The notes under the pieces were generated by a model that did not search any database, was not told the DNA's origin, and saw only the letters and a list, made by a program, of their open reading frames with translations. Positions 1 to 13,387 of a stretch of DNA of 64,000 bases are shown here, piece by piece (the stretch's first letter is position 1; the number at the start of each line of letters is the position of its first letter). Made by a program: the position numbers and the translations under genes. This DNA comes from Ustulina deusta (lineage: Eukaryota; Ascomycota; Sordariomycetes; Xylariales; Xylariaceae), in the NCBI GenBank assembly GCA_023159155.1, contig JAJNNX010000009.1:1196919-1260918 (forward strand), given 5' to 3'.

Positions 1-2
1 AG

Positions 3-2399
3 GACGAGCTGGGCATCACGGCCGCCTTCGAACGGGGTGGTCCGAATTCCATCATGAAGGGTCTGATCTATGTCGAGGCATACCGACAGACCGACATCCT
101 CCAGGCCCTCGACGGGATGCTTAACGTGTATCCCCGAACGAAGCTTCTTCTCGTCGACATCAAGGAGATGCCCGACCTCCTGCGGGTTCAGAAGACTCCC
201 ACACTAGAGCCGGGTGCCTGGGTACGGCTCAGGCGGCCTATGAAATATGCTGGTGACTTGGCCCAGGTCCAAGACATAACCGAGAACGGTCTGGATGTAA
301 GGGTGCGCTTTATACCTAGGTTGGACTATGGAGTGCGAGACGAATCGCTCTCGGGAAGTACTGCCGACGGCAAGCGAAAGCGCCCCATCATTGGCCCGAA
401 ACCCCCCCAGAAGCTTTTTAGTGAGGTCGAAGCCCGGAAGAGGAACCCTCGCAACCTCACGGGCAATCCCCAGACCAATGTCTGGGCATACAATGGTGAT
501 CAATTTGAGGGTGGCTTCTTGGTCAAGGACATCAAGATTCAACACCTTACCGTCAACGATGTCAGCCCGACCTTGGAAGAAGTGACACGGTTTACTTCTG
601 GAGGCGAAGACGGCGTTGAGAACATCGACCTGAAGTCGCTTGCCGCTAGTCTTAGGGATAGCAACGCTACTACTACCTACCTTCCCAATGACGTGGTCGA
701 AGTGTATGAAGGCGAGCAGAAAGGTGTCATTGGCAAGGCCACGAAAGTACAAGCCGACATTGTCACTTTGGAAGTCACAGAGGGTGAACTCGTCGGGCAG
801 ACTATTGATGTGCCTACAAAGGGTCTACGCAAACGATTCAAGCTTGGCGATCACGTCAAGGTCATCGGAGGCAGCAGATACCGAGACGAACTGGGCATGG
901 TCGTCAAGATTTCCGAGGATCGAGTGACCCTCCTCACCGACCAAACGAACACGGAAATCACTGTCTTTAGTAAGGACCTGAGAGAGGCTAGCGATATTGC
1001 TGGCCAAGGCTCACTGGGCCAGTACTCTCTCCTCGATCTTGTTCAGCTAGACCCTACTACAGTGGGCTGTATCGTCAAGGTTGACCGCGAGTCATTAGTC
1101 GTGCTGGATCAAAATGGCGATACCCGGCAGGTCATGCCATCACAGATCGCGAATAAGTTGCCCAAGAGAAAGCTTGCCGTCGCCGCTGATCGTACGGGCT
1201 CTGAAATCCGACCCGACGATGTGGTCAAAGAGTACGGTGGCATGGGTCGGCAAGGCAAGATCATCCATATTCATCGCAGCTACGTATTCTGTCATACACA
1301 TCAAACCACGGAGAATGCCGGCATCTTCGTCTCTCGGGTGAGCAGCGTATCGACTATCTCTGCCAAGGGTGGTCGAATCAATGCCGCATCATCAGGACCA
1401 GATTTGGATACGATGAATCCCGCAAAGAAGCTCAACCCCGCCGGACGAAACGACATGCCACCTCCCCGGCAGGTGTTTGGACGGGACAAACTCATTGGTC
1501 AGACTGTTACTATTCGCAAGGGAGGCTGGAAGGGCCTTTTGGGTCGAGTCAAGGATACCACCGACACTCACGCTCGCGTAGAGTTACACACCAAGAGCAA
1601 AGTTATCAGCGTTCCCAAGACAGACCTGATGGTGAGGGATAGTGTCAGTGGCCGGGAGATCAAGAACTACGAGAGCAGACGTCCGGGTGGGCCTAATGGA
1701 ACTCCCACAAGAACGCAAGAACGTGCTGCCCCTGACTGGAACGGCGGAAGTCGTACCCCTGTTGCTGCATCGTCGGCGAGAACACCGGCTTGGAAGACAC
1801 CATCAGGAGGGGCTGGGGGTCGAACGCCTGCTTGGGGTAGAGGAGGCGACGGCGGACGAACGCCCGCATGGGCCGATGGTTCAAGAACGGTTAACCCTTA
1901 CGATGGGAGCAGGACAGCCTACGGTTCGGGTAGTCGCACGCCCGCATGGTCTTCAGGCGGATCTAAAACCCCAGCCCACGATATCGGGTCTAAGACGCCG
2001 GCCTACAGCAGTAGTGGTGGCGATACATGGGGTTCAAAAACACCGTACGGTGCTTCGGCAGCTACACCTGGTGCCAGCGGAAGTGATGCGTGGGGTTACA
2101 CGCCTGGCGCAACCGGGTCATCCAACGCATACGATGCGCCGACTCCCGGCGCCAGCATGCTGGGCGCGCCTACACCTGGTGCCCTGAACGCCCCAACACC
2201 TGGCGCGTACAATGCACCCACGCCTGGTGCACCGACTCCCGGCGCAGGCTGGCAGAGCGGCTGGGGGACCGAGTCTGCGCCCACCCCTGCTGCCGCGGCC
2301 CCCACACCGGCCGCTAGTGGTGGTGGATACTACGGCGCCCCAACCCCGGGCGCGTATACTGCTGATACCCCTGGGCCAAGATATACCGATGATGACTAG
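3..2399 (+). CDS. SPT5: Transcription elongation factor Spt5, C-terminal part (5' end outside window)
   Basis: The reading frame is open from the first bases of the window, so this is the 3' part of a longer gene; the first ATG at 54 is internal. Spt5 pairs with Spt4 as DSIF and binds elongating RNA polymerase II. The first residues match the end of the NGN domain ([18 protein letters not shown], then [11 protein letters not shown]). At least four KOW-like modules follow: around [34 protein letters not shown], and [11 protein letters not shown] near residue 510 of the visible part. The last 220 or so residues are a low-complexity C-terminal repeat region, first SRTPAW/SKTPA units and then TPGA units, the substrate of CDK9/Bur1-type kinases in this family. 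The frame ends in TDDD followed by TAG. About 798 residues are visible; the acidic N-terminus is missing. Very sure of identity. Confidence 0.96.
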   Translation, partial: DELGITAAFERGGPNSIMKGLIYVEAYRQTDILQALDGMLNVYPRTKLLLVDIKEMPDLLRVQKTPTLEPGAWVRLRRPMKYAGDLAQVQDITENGLDVRVRFIPRLDYGVRDESLSGSTADGKRKRPIIGPKPPQKLFSEVEARKRNPRNLTGNPQTNVWAYNGDQFEGGFLVKDIKIQHLTVNDVSPTLEEVTRFTSGGEDGVENIDLKSLAASLRDSNATTTYLPNDVVEVYEGEQKGVIGKATKVQADIVTLEVTEGELVGQTIDVPTKGLRKRFKLGDHVKVIGGSRYRDELGMVVKISEDRVTLLTDQTNTEITVFSKDLREASDIAGQGSLGQYSLLDLVQLDPTTVGCIVKVDRESLVVLDQNGDTRQVMPSQIANKLPKRKLAVAADRTGSEIRPDDVVKEYGGMGRQGKIIHIHRSYVFCHTHQTTENAGIFVSRVSSVSTISAKGGRINAASSGPDLDTMNPAKKLNPAGRNDMPPPRQVFGRDKLIGQTVTIRKGGWKGLLGRVKDTTDTHARVELHTKSKVISVPKTDLMVRDSVSGREIKNYESRRPGGPNGTPTRTQERAAPDWNGGSRTPVAASSARTPAWKTPSGGAGGRTPAWGRGGDGGRTPAWADGSRTVNPYDGSRTAYGSGSRTPAWSSGGSKTPAHDIGSKTPAYSSSGGDTWGSKTPYGASAATPGASGSDAWGYTPGATGSSNAYDAPTPGASMLGAPTPGALNAPTPGAYNAPTPGAPTPGAGWQSGWGTESAPTPAAAAPTPAASGGGYYGAPTPGAYTADTPGPRYTDDD

Positions 2400-2872
2400 A
2401 GTGGGTTGTGCTGTATTCGTATTAGAAGGGAGAAAAATTACGTGGAAGACGGACCGCACCAGGCCTAAGTTGGCAGAGATATGGCGGGGAGATGGAAGAG
2501 CTAGATGGCGTTTGGGTTCACCTCTTCGTTGCTCTGTCGGTAGAATACGGACTTAGGTGAATGAAATGAAAGATTTTCGCTGCGATGTGATATGGCATCT
2601 TAGCTCGTATAAGTTATCTAGCAATACCATAAATATCTTCTTGGCTGTGCTTTCGGTGACGCTGATGATCTGGAGAGTTTGGCTTTCTTGTGAAGGGGGA
2701 AAAAGAGACCGGGGGGGAGACAGAGAGAAAGTTGGCCTTGCCATAAATGTGAATGTATATGTTGATATGCAGTAAGAGGATCAACAGTGTTCGGTTGAGT
2801 GATTGATTGGTTGGGTTAGGTAACAACTTGAGTTTGGGTAACTTCGGGCAGGGAATAAGTCACAACGTCTTT
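2400..2872. other. Intergenic, 3' flank of SPT5
   Basis: No coding signal recognised. It probably holds the SPT5 3' UTR. A purine-rich stretch (G/A runs) lies near 2695-2730. Confidence 0.6.
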
Positions 2873-3426
2873 ATGCCTGCTTTGTTGAGTAAGTACTTTA
2901 TCTTTGCGGTTGCTCCAAGGGGGGCAGCTTTATTTCTTTATTGTGTGTTGTTCTGATGTTGGATGGAGTATTTCAATCTGCCTGTATTTTGTTTATTCCA
3001 TTCCCGACCGACCTGCTCTGCCTGTGCAGGCACCGAATGCCCCTTGCCTTAAAGTTGCTGCTTCGACGCTGCGTGGACTTACTAACTTGCTAGCTAACTG
3101 CCTGGGCATCGAAATACTGTTCGTGATACCAATGTCGTGCCTGAGAGTCAATGCTGGAGATGTGTTGATACCAGAATATCCACACCGCACATCGCTACGC
3201 GCTTCTGGGTTTCGATGCCTGGGGACGCGAGGGCAATTCCTATAGGCTTAGTGAGAGTACGGAAGAGGATAGAGATGCCAAGGTGAGTACTCCTGAAGAT
3301 GAGGGCGAGAATATCAGGGGTGGATTGAGACTAATAGTCGCACTAATACAGTATGCAGAGGCAAAGACAGGTGAAGATGGAGACAGCATTGGCTTCCCTG
3401 ATGACTTTAAAGATGGAGAGGTCTGA
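2873..3426 (+). CDS. Possible small multi-exon gene; last two exons convincing, 5' part uncertain
   Basis: The 3' part reads as coding across a good intron. One segment (3175-3282, 36 codons) is joined to another (3352-3426) by a 69-nt intron with GTGAGT donor, a CTAAT branch site and a TACAG acceptor, keeping frame to a TGA. The joined peptide runs from HRYALLGFDAWGREGNSYRL through an acidic tail to FPDDFKDGEV. Upstream, a frame from ATG 2873 (MPALLSKYFIFAVAPRG) resembles the start of a small hydrophobic protein. A donor near 2934-2940 could splice to the CAG at 3172-3174, but the exact donor is not clear. I do not recognise the family. The gene could also be a relic. Confidence 0.35.
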
Positions 3427-3989
3427 GTTCTGCAATTAGCTTTGACTACGACCTGAATTTTAAAATATGCCAAGGTATTCTGTATTACGTAGGCACAGCC
3501 TTTCCTCTCGATAGGTTGTGGACTGCCATGCATTCTATTCCACCATGAATATCATGGAAACCTCTATGACCGTATCATGTACAGCCCACCGTGTACCCCC
3601 TTCCCAATTACATCCCGGTTGTTTCCAGACAACTTGAGTGACTTGGAACACACCAGCAGAGAACTCGCCATCTCATCTTGAGTTGTCAAACTTCGTCCAA
3701 CACATTCCAACCCCGGCGGTCTGTCTGACAGAGTGTAAGTGCGTTTTAAAACAGCGCCCCGGTTCCCACTAAACAAACCCCCAGTTAACGAACATTATGA
3801 AAGTTACCCATTCACAGATGTAACAAGATGGGTTATAAATATCTCGACGAACCACGTTCTTTGATCCTTCCTCGTTCTCCTTTTTCCCGTCTCAAAACAA
3901 CCACACAAATAACCAACAAAGAAATCCTCATCAACCGAGATAGTTCCAGCCACACCAAAACACAGAGTGCCAAACCGAAAGCTACAACA
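3427..3989. other. Intergenic with leader of the downstream small ORF
   Basis: No gene seen up to about 3830. The stretch 3860-3989 is rich in C/T then A/C and looks like a fungal transcription start and 5' leader for the ORF at 3990. Confidence 0.4.
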
Positions 3990-4133
3990 ATGCCTTCAAT
4001 CATTAAACAACTCCTCTGTATCCCAGCGCCTCCTAAGACGCCTGCTCACCAATCTAAGCAGGCCGAAAAGCAGCAGAAGGCTACTGATAAGCGTGAAGAG
4101 AGAGAACGAGTTAAATCTATTAAGCAGAAATGA
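3990..4133 (+). CDS. Small basic hypothetical protein (47 aa)
   Basis: The frame is open further upstream to 3828, but the ATG at 3990 has the better context (CTACAACAATGCC) after a typical fungal A/C-rich leader. The peptide begins MPSIIKQLLCIPAPPKTP and continues with Lys, Gln and Glu in a KQAEKQQKATDKREER-type stretch that should form a charged helix, ending in SIKQK. No known domain. Short lysine-rich proteins of this size occur in many ascomycete genomes, but with no homologue in view this stays a candidate. Confidence 0.4.
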   Translation: MPSIIKQLLCIPAPPKTPAHQSKQAEKQQKATDKREERERVKSIKQK

Positions 4134-5208
4134 CGGGATGACCGGATTGACCGCTTGCAAAATCACTAAGTGGTAATGCTTTGGTGGTGAAAGGCTCAGT
4201 CGGGCAATTCACAGGTAAGTGGGGATTCTCTATAATCTCACCTACATCCCTCCTACTTACTTACCTACACTTTGGGAGTCTGGAGGCGGCAAAAAAACGA
4301 CTAATAGACGATGATGGCGGGAGCTCTGGGAGCTCGTTTGGAATTATGGAACAGCTAATTTAGCATTGCTCCGACAGAATAGTAATACAACTTTCTTCAT
4401 TTAAAGATGTAATATGGTATACCCATGCTCAATAATTACTAGAAAGTGACACACTGAGTTGAATAGACTACAGATTTCAATATGACTTGAAATTAGAGCG
4501 AGGTAAGTGGTTGCTGATTAGAGTGCAATCTCGAAATCCAGAGGATAATTGATTCTGTAATTCTTGCTCTTCGTAACACTTCGTTTATGAGAGGAAGGGA
4601 TTTCGGGCACGGGCTGCAGTTTTCGACTAGATGAACGAGCTTCTTGGAGCTCATATTGGATGTCGATTTTACCCTGACACAGGCTTGAAAGGCAGAATCG
4701 AGATTTCCAATCCTAAGTATGTTTATGTCGGGGAATTGTGCAATGACTATTCTTGCTTATGAGTTAATGGAATTTCGTAATTTGGGTTAGAGGTGCTTGC
4801 GAGAAAGGATGTGTGTCTTTTTGGCTTGTTGGAGGGACTGAAGGTGTTAGCAGTATTGTATGTCCACGAGTGCAGAGCAGCTGTGACGGACCGTCAGCGG
4901 GCTGATTGAGAGGACCAAACAACCCCCACTACCATATGTGGCTGATTCTCAATGTGGCTTGCAACGTGTACGAGATAAGATAAGGTTAGCAGCGCACTCC
5001 CACACGAATACACACACAATTTTCAAATATTCGGCCAGCGCCACAAGGCCCCGTGCCCCATGCGCAGAGAACACGCCCACCAAGATTCACCACCACCTCG
5101 ATCTATCTCTGCCGTCTCTACTCTAGCAGCGACAACACCAACCAACAACCACCACCACCACCATCACCTCTCTCCCCCGATAATATCTTGACCCTCACCG
5201 CCGACAAG
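4134..5208. other. Intergenic, RPS15 promoter side
   Basis: No gene recognised. The last 150 bases before RPS15 are C/A-rich with CACCAACAACCACCACC-like runs, as expected for the leader of a highly expressed ribosomal protein gene. Confidence 0.5.
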
Positions 5209-6192
<984 letters not shown>

Positions 6193-7175
6193 AGAGAAGT
6201 TGGGTATCTGGGTTACGGGATCTGGTCGTTGTTGGGCATGACTTCTATCATCACACATGCCGGGCTTCAGAGGGCTCGACTGCTGTAGCTATGGCTTTAG
6301 ATGAGTTTCCCGCAAATGGGACACGCCTAGCAATTTTCAGTCTTCAGTGGTACTTTCTTTTGTCCCTGAGACGAGCGACCCGCTGCTGTCGTCGAGATGT
6401 TACTGTGACGTCGTTTACGAAGTGATTCAAAATACAAAGGCGTTGTCTGCCGGCGGCGGAACTGCCGGTACGAGGTTCTACTTAATCAACTCATCGTACT
6501 GCCCAAAACTATGATCATCGAACTGGAATGTGTGAAATCAATCATCGAGGAGCTCGATGACCATGTATCGTGTCAATGTCATCCATCGTGGTCGCAAAGT
6601 GACGGAACAAGTATCAGACCCGACGCTACTATTATTGGGTGCTGGCGATCCCGACGAAGAAAAACTGCAACTTGAGCAGATTAGGTGTTAGGAAATCCAG
6701 CTCAAGGCGTTTACTAGTCATCTACATCGCGAACAACATGGTCGAACGGCCATCTATCCTATATAGACACCACCTTTACCGACCATCTGGAACCAGACGA
6801 ACAAAAAGGGCGCCCGGGCCTTGATGACCTTGTATACATGCTCCTCCTCATCAAGAAACGAAGAGACCAGTGGTGAAGAGAAAATGATCGAACGAAGAAT
6901 ATTTCAATACTTGGAAAAAGATCGTATGATGAACCGAGTTTGGAAAGACAGCACGAGTGGCCCGATGCTATTGCATTACATTTCTTGCCCCGGCGACTAA
7001 AATTCACGACCTTCGAAACGGGGGACGATACCCGATGCAGCAGCAGTCGTTCCCCTCACGCGCGGATGTGGGTATATTCGCGCGTCTCATAGCGATTGTT
7101 CCCTTGGTACAACAAGGAATGAAACGAGCAAAATCATACACAATCATATTCGTAGCTGGAGTGTAATAGCCAAGT
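6193..7175. other. Intergenic between RPS15 and a minus-strand hypothetical
   Basis: Short frames only, none with splice continuity or recognisable residues. It probably holds the 3' UTRs of the two convergent genes. Confidence 0.5.
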
Positions 7176-7673
7176 TTATATAGATAGCCGCTGATGTAGA
7201 TGAGGGTGCTGTCTATGTGTATCAATGGCCCGTAGCATTGTCGTAGTTCGGCCAGTGTGCCGTTTCGCCACTGCCGCCCCTTGTGGTTGATTGTGTACCG
7301 TTGCGGCGCGCTCCTTAGCGAATCCTTGGAGACCGGCATTGGTTTTCCAACTCTTTCTATTCTACGTGGTGAGTAGATGTAGATTACGATGTGGTAGGGA
7401 TATGGATGATGGTCTTACAACGTCGACGGGCTTATTCGTCTTGATGTAATATACATCCTTCTTCATCTAACCCCAGTACATTAGTAAGTGTATGCTTGGG
7501 CGAAGAAAGAAGAAGAAACAGCAAGAAGAGAAGAAAAGAAAAGAAAAGACAACCAAGACGCAAAACTTTACCTCCAATGCAAAGCTTCCCTCGCCGAGAG
7601 TTCTAGTTAAGTACGCGTGAAGCTTAGCCGGGGCCATCCGTCTAGCGTCGATAGTTACCCCAGATTCAGCCAT
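7176..7673 (-). CDS. Hypothetical small protein, three exons (about 111 aa)
   Basis: Exons 7673-7572, 7466-7419 and 7361-7176 join in phase 0 throughout. Intron 1 (105 nt) has a GTAAAG donor, an ACTAAT branch sequence and a TTAG acceptor. Intron 2 (57 nt) has GTAAGA and CGTAG. The first exon encodes MAESGVTIDARRMAPAKLHA followed by YLTRTLGEGSFALE. The second gives MKKDVYYIKTNKPVDV, continuing the same beta-rich style. The third is basic and rich in Arg, His and Gln. I do not recognise a domain. Frame-keeping introns with branch sites argue for a real gene. The last exon is the least certain, and the gene might instead end by reading through intron 2. Confidence 0.45.
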
Positions 7674-10600
7674 ATCGAGTTATGAAGCTATGATTGATCT
7701 GAAGTCAGAAGCTGAGGTCTTTTGCGGGCGTTTACTCGAAGAGTCCGCGCTCTCGTTGAGACGGCAAAGGCACTCTAATAAAGGAATCTGAAGCTTTTGC
7801 GTGACGGAACTCCTCCATTGGAAGCTCCCTAGGAAGATACGTGGCGGGTCACATGCACAAGGCCACCAGCACTACTCTTCGGCCCTTGTCTTGTCTGGCC
7901 ACTCTCGTTCCACGAGTGTGCAGCTATCGCTATCCCTCACATTACCATCACGAGCTCTAGTAGCCAGCCAACTCGATGTGAGCGTTAGCTGAAGGCAAGC
8001 GCGATGTGGAACGTAAAAGCATCGAGTGGGCTTCTGAGGGGCTCTCCCTTGCAGCCAAAGTTTGCAAGGATCGAGCAATCAGGTCAGAGCTGTGTGACTG
8101 GTCATCTGAAGGATGAAACCCACACACTCAGCCGGTCGCCATAGAAAGAGAGGTAAATAATTCACCTCGGATTCTTGCCCCTCCGGACTCGGAGCCTGAA
8201 TTGCAACCAGATGATCCAGACTGTCGACGTTTCTATGCTGAAGTCTTTCGTAGATAGGCACGGTGAACGGGGCTGATTCAACGCAAGACCTTGGCTCGAG
8301 TTAGTCTGGTTTTCTGTCACCCCAGTTCGCGAAACGAGTACCGACCCCCTTTTCCCAATGATAGGGATGTCGGCACGACTACACGTGTAGTTGTTCTAGT
8401 TGGTTCTGCCTGTGATGAGTCCGATTCCCGGGAGCCACTCATGTATCGAGACTTAGACTCTCCGATAATCATCCCGTCTCGACAGTAGTGACCTTGAGCT
8501 AGTGAAGACACATAGTCGATCTAGTGCATGGCGAGGAAAGACTTGGGAATAGCTATGTGAAGAGAAATAGAAAAACAGATTGTCTGGATGATGAGGGGTA
8601 TCCAACTGAATACGTTTGTTGATGATTGGGCGTTTGGACTAAAAGGCACTAGGTCTTGTTTTTTCTTGCACAGTAGAACGCAACGCAAGAAAGAGAGTCC
8701 TCACTCGCTGTATTATCGTACATCTACTATAGATCTACCTAGGTGGATTGACAGGTAGGGAGAGACTGCAACCTAGCGGTGCGGTAGGACCGACGAAGAA
8801 ACACTCCGTATGTTAACCTATGTCCTGTCTGCGTTACTGAGCGATAACGGAAAGTTGTCATGCGTTGTATTGCCTATCCTTCAACCCATGTGTGCTGCTG
8901 TGATAGCTCTGTAGAGGTATTGGTGATGTGGCCTGGCTAGTCGATATTTGTGATGTCGTGGTTGGTTCCAACTCGTTGGCAGTCTTTCTCATTCGCCTGT
9001 CTTTCTCCTCATCTGTAGGCGTACGAATACTGATTGGGCATGCACTGGATACTGTCGACCCTCGATATTACCGCCTAGACCTGAGATAGCTCTTTCGTGC
9101 TACAGCTGCCACACAAGGATATCGACCAATCCTCGCTGGAGGTGTTCGCTTGATATATGTCATTCGTCACCGACCTCCTCGATGCTGTCGTTTGGCTACG
9201 GGGGATCAATGCAGCATGAGATGCGGTATGAGTTCATCTCTTTTGCCACAAGACTTAGAGGTTCAGCAGGACGAAGGAACTAGCAAACCATGTTCGTACT
9301 TGAGCGTATCATTGTTGCCGCCAGAAATGTTTATTTTTGTAACTCTCTGCCTGGCTGCTCTTGCAGTCTGGAATGATATTGTTAACGCACGCAAAATGGA
9401 AACTCTGCCATACTGCTGATTTCCTTCATTCGTAATATATTTCTACAATGAACTCTCGTTCTGCTTTTTCGGCAGGGGGTCTGGCGAGCTCGCTATGAAC
9501 TAATATTGCTGGCCTAGAGAGTGTTTTTTGAGTTTTTCTTTTCCCCTCCGCAAAGAAAACAAGGAGAGGCCAATCTTCCATCGAAGGGCCTTGCCCAAAG
9601 GATGTCTTAAACACGCTTGGACACCACAACCCCTTACGACACTGCATAATCGTTCGTCATTGGGGCATAAACTAGTACTACTCTAGACGAGTGGCCAGTA
9701 GCTAAAAATCTTGCCGCAAGCATGAACCGACAATAGCCTTTTAAGCACAGTATATGTGTATATTTTCACCGACATCTTGCTAAGATCAACCTTCGCGCCC
9801 CTTTACAGCCTTCATGGTGGCGCCAAGCCATGTGATCGTTCGTGCATTTGACGCATTATCTGGACTCGTTGACGTACCGATACTGGTGGGGATGGCTAGC
9901 CGAGGATGTCCAGAGATTGGAACACCCTCGGGGGTTGGACCAGGAAGCGCTGGATATACCGGGTACCTGGGAGAATAGCGACAATGGAGGTAAGCTCAAT
10001 TATATGGGATATTTACCTCACCCTTATACTAGGCTGCTTTTATACTTCCTGGTACATAATAGAATATAATTTAATTCAACGCCATGACACCCCAGAAGGT
10101 ATGTGATCTTGATAGCTTTTCTTTCTTTCTTTTCTGTACCTTTTGGTGTTGGACACACTTTTTAACTGCTCAGCTACCTGGTTACACACTGCCTTACTTA
10201 GTTACCCTAAGTCCCACTCACGCTGCTTTAATGGTGTAGAGGGTCTGTAGGTTTGAATTTTGGACTGTCCTTGTTAACGAAAAATGTGCCGGGGCAAGAT
10301 CCTTTGTCAAAGGTCGCCGAAGAGAACATGGCTGATTGAGAACACTATTCAAATCTTTCGTATCGACTGGTATTACTGAGTCTGCTGGTTAGCCGAACTC
10401 CAGTTCTAAGCGACGATATGAGACCAGTTTCGCGTTGCCAAAGACCGAGATACCAGGGTCGGCATCAAGGGAATTTGACGTTTAGAAGAATAGGGTCATT
10501 CGTCCATCTTGGGACCGTTGTGCCGACTGCCTGCCATTCGTCTCATCTACTGTAGGGAGCTTGGGGTTGTGCGGGAAAAGAGAGAACCCTGGCGCCTGCT

Positions 10601-11705
10601 CAAACAGTTGGTTATCCATGAGATATGTTGGCCCTTGATACTTGTTTTGATCAAGTACGACTGGATGGGCAAATTGTATACCCAAGTCACGGTTGAAAGC
10701 GCGTTGCTTAATTTCGATGGAATATCTATCTCGTATTGTATCCTATACGTGAATTTGAATAGGTTGAAATATACACTAGGTATAGAAATTACATTTCTAT
10801 CTACACATATGTAGCGTGTAGATGGGATGGTTAACTCAACAGGGGAGCCCTGCTGTTTCATTTATGTGTGGGTGAGGGTGTTGGGGAGCATTCGTCTGAG
10901 CCGAGCGGGTTCTATAGATCTTGGCAGTCCCCTTTGACACCAACCCCTCTCAAATTTGTATCCAAACCCCGGGTACTGTTCGGACGTCAAGGAAGCGAGA
11001 CAGGCATCTGTGGAGAATACCGAAACTAGTGTAGATGCTTAATACGAGTGTGCCTAGTGTACCGCAGTATGTTGACTACCACTACCATGCTACAAGGTCG
11101 TGCTTCGGGTGTTCTAACATGGGATGACGGCTTAAGAGCCTCATATTATCACCAGGGCAAGATCCACAGGTTTGATATTTTCTATACTAGCTACTACCTA
11201 ATGGTTATCCAAGCCGTGAGCATGGTACCCGAACTATACTAGGTAGTACCTATCTCCATATTTTGGAGTCTTAGCACTTTGCTTCTCAGGCTTGGAAGGG
11301 GTAGTTCCACTCATGATTTCTCACACATCTGATGTTCCACATGGCATTATTATTCTGGATAGGGCTTGTGAGCTAGCACGCTTCTTGGAGCGAGCTTCAT
11401 ATCCCGGTAACGAATGATCGCCAGTGATTCGTGTCCACGATGAGGTTGTGGGATTTGCTGGACCTAAGGAAATCGGACATATAAGATCATCGACCGCCCG
11501 TCTACAGGAGAGAAACTTTCTATCCTCATCACGCATCCTTCATTTCGATCATCTCATCCCCTCCTTCCATCATCCATACAGCTGTGCTGTTCTTCATTTC
11601 TTGCCATCGCTCGGGTTAATTTGCCAACCTTTTCTTGCCAACAGCTGCTCAATCGAAGTCACCATCATCCTTACACCTCACACACTCACATCTCACTCTA
11701 CCAAG
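7674..11705. other. 4-kb gene-poor stretch
   Basis: Read in all frames, this holds only frames under about 105 codons with no recognisable motif or splice-linked continuation. Local AT-rich patches occur (10000-10110, 10690-10810). The last 200 bases, rich in C/T and ending CACTCTACCAAG, look like the leader of the secreted-protein gene at 11706. No tRNA or repeat was recognised. Confidence 0.5.
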
Positions 11706-12188
11706 ATGCGTTTCACTTTGAGCTTGATCGCTGCTTGCGCTGCCGTTGCCCAAGCTGGTGTTTTCAGCCAGCAGACCTATGACGATATCTCTATCTCGGG
11801 TGGTGTCGCAGGCAACGCTCAGAATGAGGCACTAGCCGTCTTCAGCGCCTTGGACCAGAATGATCTGGCCAACGTCGATGAAGACGACCTCGACTTCCTC
11901 AATTCTGTCAACCAGATTGCCAACGACGCCGAGACAGATGCCTTCAACCCAGCCATCGATGACGCCTCTGGTGACGAAGCTGATGCCCTCCAGCGTGGCA
12001 AGATAAAGAACAAGGTCTTGAAGCTTACCGCTGCCGTCCTCAAGCTTCAAGCCCAGGCTGCACAGGGAGAAGATGTTCAGGACAAGTTGGACGAGGAGCA
12101 GACAAAGCTTAACAACAATATCCAGCAAGACGAGGACGAAGCTGGCAACGAATCTACTTTCTTGTCATTCGATGCCACCACCGATTAA
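11706..12188 (+). CDS. Small secreted acidic protein (160 aa), function unknown
   Basis: The frame is open from 11424, but ATG 11706 (CTACCAAGATGCG context, after a pyrimidine-rich leader) starts a clear signal peptide, MRFTLSLIAACAAVAQAG, with cleavage expected after AQA. The mature part is acidic, cysteine-free and rich in Asp, Asn, Ala and Gln, for example ALAVFSALDQNDLANVDEDD and IANDAETDAFNPAIDDASGD. A short helical basic patch (RGKIKNKVLKLTAAVLKLQA) and an acidic tail ending in DATTD follow. Lack of Cys argues against a classical disulfide-bonded effector. It faces the AA9 gene convergently. I recognise the general type (fungal small secreted protein) but no domain. Confidence 0.75.
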   Translation: MRFTLSLIAACAAVAQAGVFSQQTYDDISISGGVAGNAQNEALAVFSALDQNDLANVDEDDLDFLNSVNQIANDAETDAFNPAIDDASGDEADALQRGKIKNKVLKLTAAVLKLQAQAAQGEDVQDKLDEEQTKLNNNIQQDEDEAGNESTFLSFDATTD

Positions 12189-12521
12189 ATCCACGGCCTA
12201 AGGGTCCGGGTTGAGCTACGCCCAAAAAGAGAATGGGAGGACGGGTCTTCCTATCACTTCGCTTGGAGAGCTGAAGGCTGGGTTGAGGCTGATTCGGCAA
12301 ATTGAACTCGAGCATGGACTTATTATAGTAATACAAAATCACCGAGCATGATACCTTACGATCAGGCCCCTTCACTTGCATGTGCATGTTTGTATTGGAG
12401 ATTCAACTGTGCATACGCGACTCTCGATTCACGACGCTTGCCCCTAACTTGATCGCAGCACACTAATATTGTATGAAGATGATCGGCCCCGTGTTAAATA
12501 TCCCGACACAAATACATCCAC
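12189..12521. other. Short convergent intergenic region
   Basis: Lies between the 3' ends of the secreted-protein gene and the AA9 gene. Nothing else seen. Confidence 0.6.
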
Positions 12522-13387
12522 TTAACAAGTAAAGACCGCCGGTCCAGGGGGCGTGTAGGAAGTGGGAACAGGGTAGTAGATGTTAATCATCAAGCCCGGA
12601 TCCGTTGGCTGGTACGCGCCAGGGAAGGCAACCAGATTCGTTGGCACCTTGCTCCCACCGCCCGTGACGGTGAGCTGAGCGCAAGACACGTAGGGCTGGG
12701 CCCCGCCGGCGGCACTGGCGCTGTGGAGGGCGATGTGCTCGACGCGGAGCAGGTAATCGCCAGCTGGAATGCACGAGGGGATCGTCGTCGTCACCTGCGC
12801 TGCGCCCTGGCTGGGCCACGTCAGCCCGCTGGGGCCGATGTTGGGACCTTGCGAGAAGATTTTGAACCACACTGCGCCGGCGCCATCCCACGCGTCGGCT
12901 GTCTGTCCCGAGGGCACCTTCGCCATGTAGAACTGCAGAACGCCCGGGTGTGATACCGATGCATCGGCCGTGAAGCCAACTGTCGAGCCGGCTGCGACTG
13001 TCATCGTCTTTGCGCCTTCGTTGCCGGGGGCGAGCTGGTAGCATCGCATCTGCTCGGATGTCACGGCCGGAACTACAACCCACGAGGTCAGCGGGCGAAA
13101 ATTCGAGACAAGCGGGCAAGCGAAGGAGGGAGGTCTGTCATCTTCCCCGGAGATTGTAATCAGCAACTGGGCACATACCTGGGCCATTGCTCTGGTAGTT
13201 CGTTGTCTTCCTCACGTATTCCCACTTGCTAGTCGCCCCGCCGCCAGCGATCAGCGCGGGGAAGGTATCTGAGAGAACCCATTAGTGAGGAAATTCCCAC
13301 TGCAAAGCGCGAGGCGTGCTATTTACAGTGAGCCTGCGCAAGCGAGGCGAGAGCGACGAGAACGGCGAGCATCTGCATCGTGAACAT
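12522..13387 (-). CDS. AA9 lytic polysaccharide monooxygenase (former GH61), three exons
   Basis: Copper-dependent oxidative cleavage of cellulose or related glucans outside the cell. Exons 13387-13327, 13268-13179 and 13072-12522 give 233 aa. The signal peptide MFTMQMLAVLVALASLAQA ends exactly before His20, the first residue of the mature protein (HYTFPALIAGG), which forms the histidine brace. The second copper His is in VSHPGVLQFYMAKVP, and the axial Tyr lies in AQPYVSCAQLTV. Other family signatures are MRCYQL, GAVWFKIFSQGP, WPSQGAAQVTTTIPSCIPAG and YLLRVEHIALHSA. There is no carbohydrate-binding module; the protein ends in a short PTSYTPPGPAVFTC tail. Expression would be expected to depend on plant-biomass regulators, but no site was identified. 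Confidence 0.95.

Noticed and set aside
7004..7339. 111-codon minus-strand frame
   Set aside because: Overlaps in another frame the third exon of the spliced candidate at 7176-7673, which has better support from intron signals.
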